The notes beneath the pieces are model-generated. The model worked only from the letters and a program-made list of their open reading frames with translations. It was not told the DNA's origin and ran no database searches. DNA of 64,000 bases from Pantoea rodasii (GTDB lineage Bacteria > Pseudomonadota > Gammaproteobacteria > Enterobacterales > Enterobacteriaceae): contig NZ_MLFP01000013.1 in the NCBI RefSeq assembly GCF_002095465.1, positions 1-64,000 of the forward strand. Direction: 5' to 3'. Position numbers and translations under genes: made by a program. Below are positions 18,352 to 30,596 of this stretch, piece by piece (position 1 is the stretch's first letter; each line of letters begins with the position of its first letter).

Positions 18352-18776
18352 TCACGCCAATTTAACGCCATTTAAACCCGACCAACAGCGCTCTGCGGAT
18401 TGGGTGACCAGCACCAGAGGATTAGGGCTGAAGCTATCGATGAGTGTTGCCACTCTGTCGGTTAAAGTTCTTAAATTTTCGTACCCTACATAAACAAACT
18501 CATTAGAGGGTAATACGAATGTTTTGCCTTTCTCACAAACAACACAGCGAGAAAAACCGTGCTCTAACATAATATAAAGCAGTTCGGATTGTGCATCTGG
18601 TGTTGGCGAGTTTAACTCGACCCTGATGGTATAGCTGGCCATGACTTATCCTCCCGGCTGGTTGAGATTTAAGTTTACTTAATAATCGGATTTTGAACGG
18701 TCTGCTTCGATATTTAAGAATAATCTCAATGGCACTAAGGGGATCAAACGGCATTATTTCTTAACCGCCTCGCTTA
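18048..18776. repeat. Inverted motif pair bracketing the 96-residue gene
   Basis: The short motif TAAGCGAGGCC on the plus strand (18048-18058) and TAAGCGAGGCG on the minus strand (18766-18776) lie either side of one small gene, in inverted orientation. The flanks also match loosely (AAATAAGCGAGG against AATTAAGCGAGG). The arrangement repeats that seen at 9776-9902 and 14756-14976, here with a gene inside. Confidence 0.5.
18352..18642 (-). CDS. Small protein, possibly GhoS/DUF2622-like
   Basis: A 96-residue protein that begins MASYTIRVELNSPTPDAQSE and has the pattern strand, helix (LLYIMLEHGFSRCVV), strand (FVLPSNEFVYVG), helix (LRTLTDRVATLI), strand (PLVLVTQSAERCW). This is a small ferredoxin-like fold and resembles the DUF2622 family, to which the GhoS endoribonuclease antitoxin was assigned. 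The identification is from pattern memory and is weak. No GhoT-like membrane toxin is adjacent. It is framed by the TAAGCGAGG motif pair. Confidence 0.6.
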   Translation of the reverse strand: MASYTIRVELNSPTPDAQSELLYIMLEHGFSRCVVCEKGKTFVLPSNEFVYVGYENLRTLTDRVATLIDSFSPNPLVLVTQSAERCWSGLNGVKLA

Positions 18777-18970
18777 ATTAAACGTTTGGCATCAAGGCTC
18801 GGGAATCGTAAAACGGATCGGCAATCAGAAGATTAGGTCAACTTAAAATTAGAGATGATGTTTTCGTCAACTATAATAAGAATGCCAGTTCAGAGTATCG
18901 CTGTTCATCTAATGGGCAACCCAAAGCATCACAAGCTGATGCCGTTAATTCCCAATATGAGGTATCTCCC
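18643..18970. other. Gap upstream of the Cys/His-rich small gene
   Basis: About 330 bases with the right-hand TAAGCGAGGCG motif (minus strand, 18766-18776) and nothing else that can be supported. A 73-codon minus-strand frame that overlaps the 96-residue gene has no features. Confidence 0.4.
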
Positions 18971-19183
18971 ATGAACTTAACGTCTACGGATTTCTTTGTT
19001 TTTAGCCAACAAGACGCTGATGGTTGCTGCAACTTGCATCGTACGCACTGTAAATGGGCCCCGGCATTTGAAAAGCGCACATTTATGGGATCGTTCTATT
19101 CCTCTCCGCATGCATGGCAATATTTCCTCACGCATCACCCTGAAGGCAGGGCATCATTATGTTTAAACTGCATGCAGCAATGA
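18971..19183 (+). CDS. Small Cys/His-rich hypothetical protein
   Basis: A 70-residue protein with several Cys and His: ADGCCNLHRTHCKW near residues 16-29 and a terminal CLNCMQQ. The CC...H...C and C-x2-C groups could make one zinc site. TGAGGT precedes the ATG at a workable distance. An opposing minus-strand frame of similar length covers part of it; the plus-strand frame was preferred because of its ribosome site and paired Cys motifs. The function is unknown. Confidence 0.45.
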   Translation: MNLTSTDFFVFSQQDADGCCNLHRTHCKWAPAFEKRTFMGSFYSSPHAWQYFLTHHPEGRASLCLNCMQQ

Positions 19184-19365
19184 GTAATTTATTGAATTAT
19201 TGATCACTAAGCGAAGCCCGTAGCTGATAAAGCCCAGCAGGGCTATAGGCGCAAACGTTTTAAAAAATATCTTACGCTTGATTCACAGAATGAATTATTC
19301 GCCACCGCGTTAAATTATCACGTCACTAAACTATAAAGACCCAATCAGGGTGAATGGAGGTATAT
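19184..19365. repeat. Gap with motif copy TAAGCGAAGCC
   Basis: A further copy of the motif, TAAGCGAAGCC, on the plus strand at 19208-19218, one base different from the consensus. Nothing else supported. Confidence 0.4.
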
Positions 19366-19485
19366 ATGTCAGAACGTCCAGATGATGTTAAGCCACTGCC
19401 TGGCGACGATTTACCCTTACCCGATGAAGATGATAATGAGAACGACGGTCGGGATTTACCCGATGATCAAAAACCCACTATCTGA
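19366..19485 (+). CDS. Tiny acidic protein, 39 residues
   Basis: A 39-codon gene with a very good ribosome site (GGAGG five bases before the ATG) and its own terminator 11 bases downstream. The product, starting MSERPDDVKPLPGDDLPLPD, is a proline- and aspartate-rich, strongly acidic, probably unfolded peptide with an internal repeat of the form DDLPLPD / GRDLPDD. It is not recognised. The tight leader and terminator make a real gene likely. Confidence 0.6.
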   Translation: MSERPDDVKPLPGDDLPLPDEDDNENDGRDLPDDQKPTI

Positions 19486-19496
19486 TTCTTAAAACC

Positions 19497-19518
19497 GAGC
19501 CGCGAACGCGGCTCTTTT
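19497..19518 (+). terminator. Terminator after the 39-residue gene
   Basis: Stem GAGCCGC / GCGGCTC with a GAAC loop, followed by four T. It lies 11 bases after the stop codon of the tiny acidic gene and could also serve the convergent gene that ends at 19548. Confidence 0.8.
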
Positions 19519-19547
19519 ACAGCGTTGCACAGACGGTTTTAACGTGG

Positions 19548-19799
19548 TCAATCGTTCGGTGAAGCATCATCATTAATGTACTGCCGCATCGCTTCATGCA
19601 TCGCCCGGTTACGTGCGACATCAAGACCTCGCTCTTCGTACTCCTTCGCCATGTTTATAATCACCTCGTCATACTTGCCCTTGAATGAGATATTATTCAA
19701 CGCAACCTGCTTAATCATGAGTTCGCGTAGTACATCAGTTTCAACTTTCAAGCGCAGCACGATATCTTCGAGTACCTTTATTCTCTCTTCAGCTGACAT
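19548..19799 (-). CDS. Small coiled-coil hypothetical protein
   Basis: An 83-residue protein, mostly helical. The first half (AEERIKVLEDIVLRLKVETDVLRELM) has a heptad pattern typical of a short coiled coil; the second half is charged (AKEYEERGLDVARNR). A longer frame reaches 19880, but the ATG at 19799 has a GGGAGTG ribosome site and removes an unconvincing leader. No family recognised. It is monocistronic and convergent with the tiny acidic gene. Confidence 0.6.
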   Translation of the reverse strand: MSAEERIKVLEDIVLRLKVETDVLRELMIKQVALNNISFKGKYDEVIINMAKEYEERGLDVARNRAMHEAMRQYINDDASPND

Positions 19800-20021
19800 G
19801 ATCACTCCCGGCAATAAACGTATTGATTGATTAGATATTGATAATAGGGAGAATATCGCATTGATATGCGTATAACTCAAGCCTCAGCTTTCCGACTAAA
19901 TTAAGCGAGCCGCAAAGCACGTAAGGGTGAGTCCGCGCATGATGCCTGATATATATTGAGCACGCACATTAATGAAGAATATTCACTTACCGCCACTGCA
20001 GGGCACCCTTGGAACGCACGT

Positions 20022-20960
20022 ATGATGAACATTTTCGCCCTGATTTTGACTATTGCCGTGGTTTTCACTGGGTTGAGCTGGGGTTACCGGGTATTGGTCA
20101 AGGCTTCACCCACGAGCAGTGAAGGATTGGATCGAGGCTCAGCAGCCTTAAAACCCACCGCGAAAGCACGACTTCCTGGCTGGCTGGATACTTCGGCGTC
20201 ACTTTTTCCATTACTTGCGGTGGTATTGCTGGTTCGGGCTTTTGGTTGGGAGCCATTCCGCATTCCCTCTGGCTCGATGATGCCGACGCTGCTAACCGGC
20301 GACTGGGTGCTGGCGGATAAATATTCGTATGGATTACGCAATCCGTTTAATCAGAAAACGCTGATCGCCACTGGCCATCCTCAACGCGGCGACATTGCTA
20401 TCTTCACCTTCCCACAGGATGAATCCCAGCTCTTTATTAAACGAGTGATTGGCCTGCCGGGGGACAAGGTGGTGTTTAATCCAGCCACGCAACAACTGAC
20501 CATTTTCCCCGCTTGTCAGGGACCTGAGCCCTGCGCATCGACCTTAACTACGCGTTACAGCGCGCTCAAACCCAGCGAATTTGTTGAAACTGCCGGGGCG
20601 CAACCGGGCTTTTATGTCAGGCCTTTCGGACAGGAAACTGCCGCAGAGCAGAGATTGCTGATGCGCACTGAAACCCTGGCCGGTGTCACTCACCGCATTT
20701 TGCAGAAACCTGACTCAGTGATTGCTAGCCAACAATTCTTCCATCAATCGGGGCAACAGGTAGGCGAGTGGGTGGTGCCGGCTGGCGAGTACTTCATGAT
20801 GGGTGATAATCGCAATAACAGTTACGATGGCCGCTATTGGGGATTTGTGCCCGAGCGCAATTTGGTGGGTAAGGCTGTCGCCATTTGGTTTAGCATGGAG
20901 AAGCAGGAAGGGCAGTGGCCAACCGGGTTGAGGCTGAATCGCATAGGCCGCATTCATTAA
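20022..20960 (+). CDS. lepB: Signal peptidase I, second-copy candidate
   Basis: A 312-residue type I signal peptidase, similar in length and layout to E. coli LepB: two N-terminal membrane helices (about 3-20 and 60-75), then the periplasmic catalytic domain. The nucleophile Ser85 is in PSGSMMPT, the general base Lys140 in FIKRVIGLPGD, and box E is GDNRNNSYDGRYWG. A TTG start at 19956 is possible, but ATG 20022 gives the LepB-like MMNIFALIL start with a GGAAC site. lepB is normally beside lepA and rnc; here it stands alone among stress genes, which suggests an accessory paralogue. Confidence 0.9.
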   Translation: MMNIFALILTIAVVFTGLSWGYRVLVKASPTSSEGLDRGSAALKPTAKARLPGWLDTSASLFPLLAVVLLVRAFGWEPFRIPSGSMMPTLLTGDWVLADKYSYGLRNPFNQKTLIATGHPQRGDIAIFTFPQDESQLFIKRVIGLPGDKVVFNPATQQLTIFPACQGPEPCASTLTTRYSALKPSEFVETAGAQPGFYVRPFGQETAAEQRLLMRTETLAGVTHRILQKPDSVIASQQFFHQSGQQVGEWVVPAGEYFMMGDNRNNSYDGRYWGFVPERNLVGKAVAIWFSMEKQEGQWPTGLRLNRIGRIH

Positions 20961-21003
20961 GGTAAAGACGCCAGTCCCTGGCAGAAAAAATCCCTAAAGC
21001 GCT

Positions 21004-21189
21004 TTACTCAGACTTTGTTGGAGGACGGCGACTTATCTTGCCTCCTTTCCGACCCGCTTCAACGGCGCGTTCAGGATCGTTTCTGAAGTTGCCTCCACTG
21101 GCTTTGCCTCCCGCTTTTCCAGCTTCTTTTGCTCGTGCCGGATCGTTGGCAAAATTCCCTGCACCGCCTCTGTAGCTCTGTTGTTTCAT
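21004..21189 (-). CDS. KGG-repeat general stress protein, second copy
   Basis: A 61-residue hydrophilic protein with two clear KGG-type repeats: GGAGNFANDPARAKEAGKAGG and GGNFRNDPERAVEAGRKGG. The last 25 residues are very close to those of the copy at 9357-9560, ending RKGGKISRR in both. It is likely a stress-induced hydrophilin. GGTCTTCC on the plus strand marks a GGAAGACC-type ribosome site for it. The pair at 9 and 21 kb marks the two ends of the stress region. Confidence 0.9.
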   Translation of the reverse strand: MKQQSYRGGAGNFANDPARAKEAGKAGGKASGGNFRNDPERAVEAGRKGGKISRRPPTKSE

Positions 21190-21387
21190 AGGAAGACCTC
21201 ATATCAATGTTCCGTGAGAGATAAGGACTAGCTAGTCACCCCATAATTCTAGTGCGCGGTTGCGGCTTCGCCAGTGAGGGCGAATTAAAATTTTGTAGGC
21301 GTTATCGTACAAAAAAAGAATTATTGTCCGATGTTAAAATCCTGGTCATCACGATTAAATGGGTTTTTAATCGTTCAGCTAACTAAT

Positions 21388-21987
21388 ATGAATATACTAA
21401 GCATTGATGCTAATAACTGGGTCGCTTTGGGTCTGCAAGAATTATTAAAACCTCATCATCAACTCATTTCATGTGCTTCACTCGGTAAGGCGAAACAAGT
21501 TTTAATCTATCAACATATTGATGCGATTATCATTGAGTTAAAAACGGAGGTTGATGACGTTGAATCAATCTACGCCTTTCTGCGCCTGATACAGGCACTT
21601 TATCCACAAGTGCGGGTGCGGGTGCTGACAGCGATAACGGATGCGGCGCTGCTGAATTTCTTTACGCATGAAATCAACGCGGTTCAGGTAATGACCAAGA
21701 AAGCGTCGTTGAATAAGATCCTAAGTAGCTTAAATCTGACAACGGAACTGCCTCATAAAATGCTGCCACGCAGCAGTTTGCCTGCGCTCTCTCAGCAGGA
21801 ATTCAACATGCTAAAATGGTTTGCTCGTTTTAGCAGTCAGCAAGAAATTGCGTTGCGTGTCCGGTTGCATAATAAAACCATCAGCCATTATAAACGCTCG
21901 ATCTATTCAAAGCTGCACTGCGAGAATAATGTCCAGTTTCATGAGCGGCTGATGCAGTATGGTTTTAATCGAACCCATTTAACATGA
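21388..21987 (+). CDS. LuxR-type regulator with a degenerate receiver (RcsA-like)
   Basis: A 199-residue protein with an N-terminal receiver-like domain (MNILSIDANNWVALGLQELL) and a C-terminal LuxR HTH (LSQQEFNMLKWFARFSSQQE, then HNKTISHYKRSIYSKL). The expected phosphoacceptor Asp is missing; the strand reads AIIIELK. This resembles RcsA-type partners that do not accept phosphate. The longer frame from 21331 gives an odd leader, so the MNIL start was chosen, though the ribosome site is poor. It lies 175 bases before an RcsB-like regulator. Confidence 0.72.
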   Translation: MNILSIDANNWVALGLQELLKPHHQLISCASLGKAKQVLIYQHIDAIIIELKTEVDDVESIYAFLRLIQALYPQVRVRVLTAITDAALLNFFTHEINAVQVMTKKASLNKILSSLNLTTELPHKMLPRSSLPALSQQEFNMLKWFARFSSQQEIALRVRLHNKTISHYKRSIYSKLHCENNVQFHERLMQYGFNRTHLT

Positions 21988-22162
21988 TTTCTCTTCTCTT
22001 TTAATCCACTCATTTGGATATTAGTGCTTCAGTCACTCCCTACACGCTAAATAGCATAGGATGACGCTATTCCCGTCGCTTCACGCTAGCCCTGCGGTGA
22101 TGTAAACCCGATCATACCGCCGGGATTGTTGAAGTCAGCGGCTAACGGGAGACATTTGGGTG

Positions 22163-22861
22163 ATGTGCTTAACAGATGCTAAAACGACAGTAACATTACT
22201 GGACGATCATCCCATGATTCGACTGGCCATGGAAATCGTCATCGGCAATCAACAGGATATGCAAATGAGTGGCAGTTTTGGTCACAGTCGCGAGCTGCTC
22301 ACATCGCTTCAGCAGCATCCAATGGATGTGCTGGTGCTGGATTATATTCTCGGCAGCGATGAGCTGGATGGTCTGTCGCTGATCAAACAAATCCTCTCCC
22401 GGCATCCTGACCTGAACATCCTACTTTACTCTTCCATGGAACATGTTGCGGTTATCCGTGCGGCATTGCAGCTCGGGGTTAAAGGCTATCTGAGCAAACG
22501 AGAACCGGCGGATACCTTTTTGCATGCCATTCGCGTTGTCAGTCGTGGACAGCGTTTTATTCCAGAACAAATTCAAATTGAACTGACCAAAATACCTATG
22601 CGCGCCCGCGATTCTGCCGAGCGGGTTATCCCCGTCGGCACATCAAATCAGCCCCTTTGTCCTCGGCTGGAAACACAGCTCTCTCCACGTGAAGCCGAAG
22701 TGATTCGATGCGTGCTGGCAGGTATGCAAAATAACCAAATCGCCGAGAAATTAAAGCGCAGTCGTAAAACCATCAGTGGCCATAAACAGGCTGGAATGAA
22801 AAAACTTGGCATCAATAGCGACCTTGAGCTGTTTAAATACCACGCTGAACTATTCCGCTAA
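22163..22861 (+). CDS. Response regulator, RcsB-like receiver plus LuxR HTH
   Basis: A 232-residue response regulator of the NarL/FixJ type. The receiver has the acid pair D14-D15 (LLDDHPM), the phosphoacceptor Asp60 (VLVLDYILG), and a Lys in GYLSKREP near 112. A linker of about 35 residues leads to the LuxR HTH (LSPREAEVIRCVLAGMQNNQ, KRSRKTISGHKQAGMKKLG). No sensor kinase is adjacent. With the degenerate regulator just upstream it could form an RcsA/RcsB-style heterodimer; that is inference. The GTG at 22160 is an alternative start. Confidence 0.85.
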   Translation: MCLTDAKTTVTLLDDHPMIRLAMEIVIGNQQDMQMSGSFGHSRELLTSLQQHPMDVLVLDYILGSDELDGLSLIKQILSRHPDLNILLYSSMEHVAVIRAALQLGVKGYLSKREPADTFLHAIRVVSRGQRFIPEQIQIELTKIPMRARDSAERVIPVGTSNQPLCPRLETQLSPREAEVIRCVLAGMQNNQIAEKLKRSRKTISGHKQAGMKKLGINSDLELFKYHAELFR

Positions 22862-22956
22862 AGTCACCCGTTCCTATACCGATGGCGCTGCCTGACGCTT
22901 GTGCATTTTCGATCGCAGGAGGAAAATGTGGCTCTTTGCCAGGGCCGGAAATTGCC

Positions 22957-23679
22957 ATGCTGATCACTTCTGAGAATACGCGCACCTTTAATACCGATAT
23001 TCGACTTGCCTGCACGCTGGCGGCCGTGGCGGGCGCGCTTAACACCGCTGCATTTGAAACGGTGGGTTTTTTCTCGGCCAATATGACCGGCAACGTTTCG
23101 TCCCTCTCCGATCATCTGGCGAAAGCCAACCTGCACGTGGGGTTGTTTTTTCTGCTCATTGTGCTGCTGTTTGTTGCGGGTTCCTCGGTTTCAACCCTGA
23201 TTATCAACTCCGGCCGCAGAAAGCAGATTCGCGGTATTTATGCCATCAATATCCTGCTGGAAGGCTTGGCACTGCTGGCGCTAGGCGTAATCGAAAGCTG
23301 GTTTAGCTTCAGTGAATCAGGCGTGTTGTTGATATTGAGCCTGAGTTTCTTGATGGGATTACAAAATGCAGTGGTGACGCGCATTTCTAACGCGCGCGTG
23401 CGCACCACCCATGTTTCCGGTACCGCCACCGATATCGGCATTGAACTGGCCATGCTGTTTGACGTCTTGCGCCGCAAAGAGTCCCCAAAAGACGCACCGC
23501 TCTACATCGAACGGTTGAAATTGCATTTCTTCACGGTGATGGCTTTTCTGCTCGGTGGCGTGCTGGGTATTTTCCTGCTTCAGACGCTGAGCTATAAGTT
23601 TTTGATCGTTATCGGTGTGATGCTCAGTGCGCTGGCGTTATCGGCACTGCAACGGTCGGGACATGTGTTGCCTTCCTGA
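22957..23679 (+). CDS. DUF1275 (YoaK family) membrane protein
   Basis: A 240-residue integral membrane protein of the YoaK / DUF1275 family. Six or so membrane helices are visible. The typical FFSANMTGNVSSLS and MGLQNAVVTRISNARVRTTH-then-SGTATDIG motifs are present. Function is not established for this family; a transport role is assumed. A longer frame from 22882 adds an unconvincing leader, so the ATG at 22957 was chosen. It follows the response regulator by 95 bases, and may be in its operon or regulon. Confidence 0.85.
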   Translation: MLITSENTRTFNTDIRLACTLAAVAGALNTAAFETVGFFSANMTGNVSSLSDHLAKANLHVGLFFLLIVLLFVAGSSVSTLIINSGRRKQIRGIYAINILLEGLALLALGVIESWFSFSESGVLLILSLSFLMGLQNAVVTRISNARVRTTHVSGTATDIGIELAMLFDVLRRKESPKDAPLYIERLKLHFFTVMAFLLGGVLGIFLLQTLSYKFLIVIGVMLSALALSALQRSGHVLPS

Positions 23680-23759
23680 AAATTGTTGACGCGCTTCACA
23701 ATTCTCAGCGCCCTTTTAGAAAACTGCTTGCCACTTTCCGGCAATGCTCAGCAAGATAG

Positions 23760-27158
<3,399 letters not shown>

Positions 27159-27166
27159 ACGATGTT

Positions 27167-27189
27167 ACCGGGCGCCGTCGCGCCCGGTT

Positions 27190-27191
<2 letters not shown>
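27167..27191. terminator. Terminator between convergent bglA and bglG
   Basis: Stem ACCGGGCGC / GCGCCCGGT with a 4-base loop, followed by four T on the plus strand. It lies in the 31-base gap between the stops of bglA and bglG. Confidence 0.85.
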
Positions 27192-28199
<1,008 letters not shown>

Positions 28200-28330
28200 T
28201 CATGTTTTATTGCGAAGCAGCGGGATGATTCAAAAGTAAGGAAAATAGCCTTAACACCGCGTCTGCACTGATGTTGTGCAAAGTGTAAGGCCTTGCGTAA
28301 GGATAACGTAAAGAAATGATCAGGTTTTCT

Positions 28331-28357
28331 TAAAGGTTTGCCTTAAGTCGCCGATAG
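28331..28357 (+). promoter_or_regulatory. Sigma-28 (FliA) promoter of fliD
   Basis: TAAAGGTT, 11 bases, GCCGATAG: a near-perfect match to the flagellar sigma-28 consensus TAAAGTTT-N11-GCCGATAA. It lies 33 bases before the fliD ATG, with an AGGAG ribosome site between. Confidence 0.9.
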
Positions 28358-28390
28358 TACCGTAACGTCAAAATAACAGGAGTTACGTAC

Positions 28391-29803
28391 ATGGCCGGGA
28401 TTTCAACATTAGGTGTGGGTTCAGGATTGGGTTTGAGCACCATTTTGGACAAGCTGACCGCTGCGGAAAAACAGTCGCTGGCACCGATTTCGAAGCAGCA
28501 GTCCGCCGCAACGGCGAAGCTTTCTGCTTACGGCACACTTAAAACCGCGATTCAGGCTTTTCAGACCGCTAACACCAAACTAAAAGATGCGGGGTTGTAT
28601 ACCGCAACCAGCACCACTTCCAGTTCCAGCGCATTCAGCGCCGATTCTAACGGCAGCGCGCTGGCGGGCAAATACACCATCAGTGTGGATCATTTAGCGC
28701 AATCACAAACGCTGACCAGCTTGCCTAAGGCGGATGTCAAAGCAGCGATGGGCGATGGCAGTGACTCGCGCATCCTGAAATTTGTCACGGCAGATGGCAA
28801 AGAGAAGAGCATCACGCTGACTAAAGATCAGACCTCGCTCTCGGCTTTACGTGACACCATCAACAAATCCAACGTGGGCATCAGCGCCAGCCTGATTAAG
28901 GTATCCAGCAGCGAGTTTCGCTTGTCACTGACTTCAACCGCCACCGGAACTGAACATGCAGTGAAATCGTTAAGCATTACTGGCGATGACACGCTGCACG
29001 GGTTTATTGGGTTCGATGCCGCAGATGCTGCCAACAGTGGCATGACGCAGAGTGTGGAGGCGCAGAATGCCAGCCTGACCGTTAACAATGTCGCGATTGA
29101 AAGCAGCAGCAATACCATCACCGATGCGGTGGAAGGCATCACGCTGAAGTTGAATGACAAAACCAGCGGTAATCAGACCCTGTCGGTCAGCAGTGACACC
29201 GGCAAGGCAAAAACTGCCATCACCGAATGGGTCAATGCTTATAACTCGCTGCAGGACACCATCGGCACCTTAACCAAATACACGGCGGTGGATGCAGGCA
29301 AAGATCAGGACAGCAAAAACGGTGCACTGTTGGGCGATGGCACGCTGCGCAACATTCAAACCCAGCTGAAAAGCATTCTGGCTAACTCTTCAGGTTCTTC
29401 CGTATACAAAACGCTGAGCCAGGCGGGCATTACCACCGATCCCAATGACGGTAAACTGAAGCTGGATGCTGATAAGCTGACCAGCGCGCTGCAGGTCCGA
29501 CCGGATGCGGTGCGTGACATGTTTTCCGGTGATGGCAAGAAAACCGGGGTGACCACGGTGTTAGACACCACCTTTACGGCTTTCCTGAGCAGTAAAGGGG
29601 TGATTCAGGGAGCGACCGACAGCATCAGTAAAAAACTGAATCAGCTGACCGATCAGTACAACACCACCAGTAAACGCATTGATGACAAGATCGCGCGTTA
29701 CAAAACGCAGTTCACCAATCTGGATAAAGTGGTCAGCGTGTTAAACAACACCAGTACCTATCTCACCCAGCAATTCGAGAGCACCAACAGCAGCAAGAAA
29801 TAA
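28391..29803 (+). CDS. fliD: Flagellar filament cap protein FliD (HAP2)
   Basis: A 470-residue flagellar hook-associated protein 2, the filament cap that folds flagellin at the tip. It has the N-terminal GISTLGVGSGLGLSTILDKL motif, coiled-coil regions at both ends (residues 25-60 and about 410-465) and a Thr/Ser-rich central region. It is normally followed by fliS and fliT; here no flagellar gene is adjacent and a ClpP-like gene comes next. With its own sigma-28 promoter it is a self-contained late flagellar unit. It may be a second or relocated copy. Confidence 0.93.
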   Translation: MAGISTLGVGSGLGLSTILDKLTAAEKQSLAPISKQQSAATAKLSAYGTLKTAIQAFQTANTKLKDAGLYTATSTTSSSSAFSADSNGSALAGKYTISVDHLAQSQTLTSLPKADVKAAMGDGSDSRILKFVTADGKEKSITLTKDQTSLSALRDTINKSNVGISASLIKVSSSEFRLSLTSTATGTEHAVKSLSITGDDTLHGFIGFDAADAANSGMTQSVEAQNASLTVNNVAIESSSNTITDAVEGITLKLNDKTSGNQTLSVSSDTGKAKTAITEWVNAYNSLQDTIGTLTKYTAVDAGKDQDSKNGALLGDGTLRNIQTQLKSILANSSGSSVYKTLSQAGITTDPNDGKLKLDADKLTSALQVRPDAVRDMFSGDGKKTGVTTVLDTTFTAFLSSKGVIQGATDSISKKLNQLTDQYNTTSKRIDDKIARYKTQFTNLDKVVSVLNNTSTYLTQQFESTNSSKK

Positions 29804-29822
29804 TTTTCCCGACAAATGAGAG

Positions 29823-29847
29823 TCAGGGCACATTGGTAGTGCCCTGA
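29823..29847 (+). terminator. Hairpin after fliD
   Basis: A perfect 9-base stem, TCAGGGCAC / GTGCCCTGA, with a 7-base loop, 20 bases after the fliD stop. There is no T run, so it may be a weak terminator or an mRNA 3' stabiliser. Confidence 0.55.
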
Positions 29848-29959
29848 TGAAGACGTATGGTAAACCACAAAATTTTTTGATTATTTTGATAATTGCTCGC
29901 CCAACAAATAAGTGACTGCTAATGTATGTGGGTTCCTATCCTATTTGCGGAGTGATCCC

Positions 29960-30571
29960 ATGCGCTACCATGACACCGAATCTTCTCAGCCGCCTTCTGC
30001 TGCGCCACTTAACCCATCTTTGATGGAACATCTGCTCAACGCCCGCAAAATCTTCATCACCGGCACCGTGGATGAAAAAATGGCTAAAGAAGTGGTGCAG
30101 CATCTGCATATTCTTGCAGCGATCAACAATCAACCCATCACAATCTTCATCAACTCTCCCGGCGGTCATGCGGAATCGGGCGATATGATTTTTGATGCTA
30201 TACGCTTTATCACACCCGAAGTGATCATGATTGGCTCAGGCTGTGTGGCCAGCGCAGGGGCGTTGATTTTCGCCGCCGCCAACAAGGCTCATCGTTACGC
30301 GTTGCCCAACACCCGTTTCTTGCTGCATCAGCCGTCCGGCGGAATGCAAGGCCCCGCCAGCAATATGCAAATTTACAGCAACGAAATCGTGCGCATGAAA
30401 AATCGCCTTAATCACATCTTCGCGGATGCCACCGGGCAGGCGATTGAGAGAATTGAGCAAGATACTCAGCGTGATTTCTGGTTGAGTGCGGAGCAGGCAG
30501 TGGAATACGGTTTGGTATCGAAAGTGATCGTCACCGAGCAAGACATCGCCTCACATTATCTTGCTGCTTAA
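29960..30571 (+). CDS. ClpP-family serine protease paralogue
   Basis: A 203-residue ClpP-like protease. The catalytic triad is in place: Ser98 (CVASAGA), His123 (FLLHQPSGG) and Asp172 (TQRDFWLSA). The N-terminus is unlike canonical ClpP (MRYHDTESSQPPSAAPLNPS) and the Ser motif reads VASAG instead of AASMG, so this is a divergent second ClpP rather than the housekeeping gene next to clpX. It would form a barrel with or without a Clp ATPase. An in-frame start at 29912 exists; 29960 has a GCGGAG site. It is monocistronic or loosely linked with the ArsR gene. Confidence 0.87.
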   Translation: MRYHDTESSQPPSAAPLNPSLMEHLLNARKIFITGTVDEKMAKEVVQHLHILAAINNQPITIFINSPGGHAESGDMIFDAIRFITPEVIMIGSGCVASAGALIFAAANKAHRYALPNTRFLLHQPSGGMQGPASNMQIYSNEIVRMKNRLNHIFADATGQAIERIEQDTQRDFWLSAEQAVEYGLVSKVIVTEQDIASHYLAA

Positions 30572-30596
30572 ATAAGCCAGTGCTAATGTCATCAGC

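Noticed and set aside
18871..19080. 69-codon minus-strand frame opposite the Cys/His-rich small gene
   Set aside because: It overlaps the plus-strand frame, which has the better ribosome site; only one is likely to be real.
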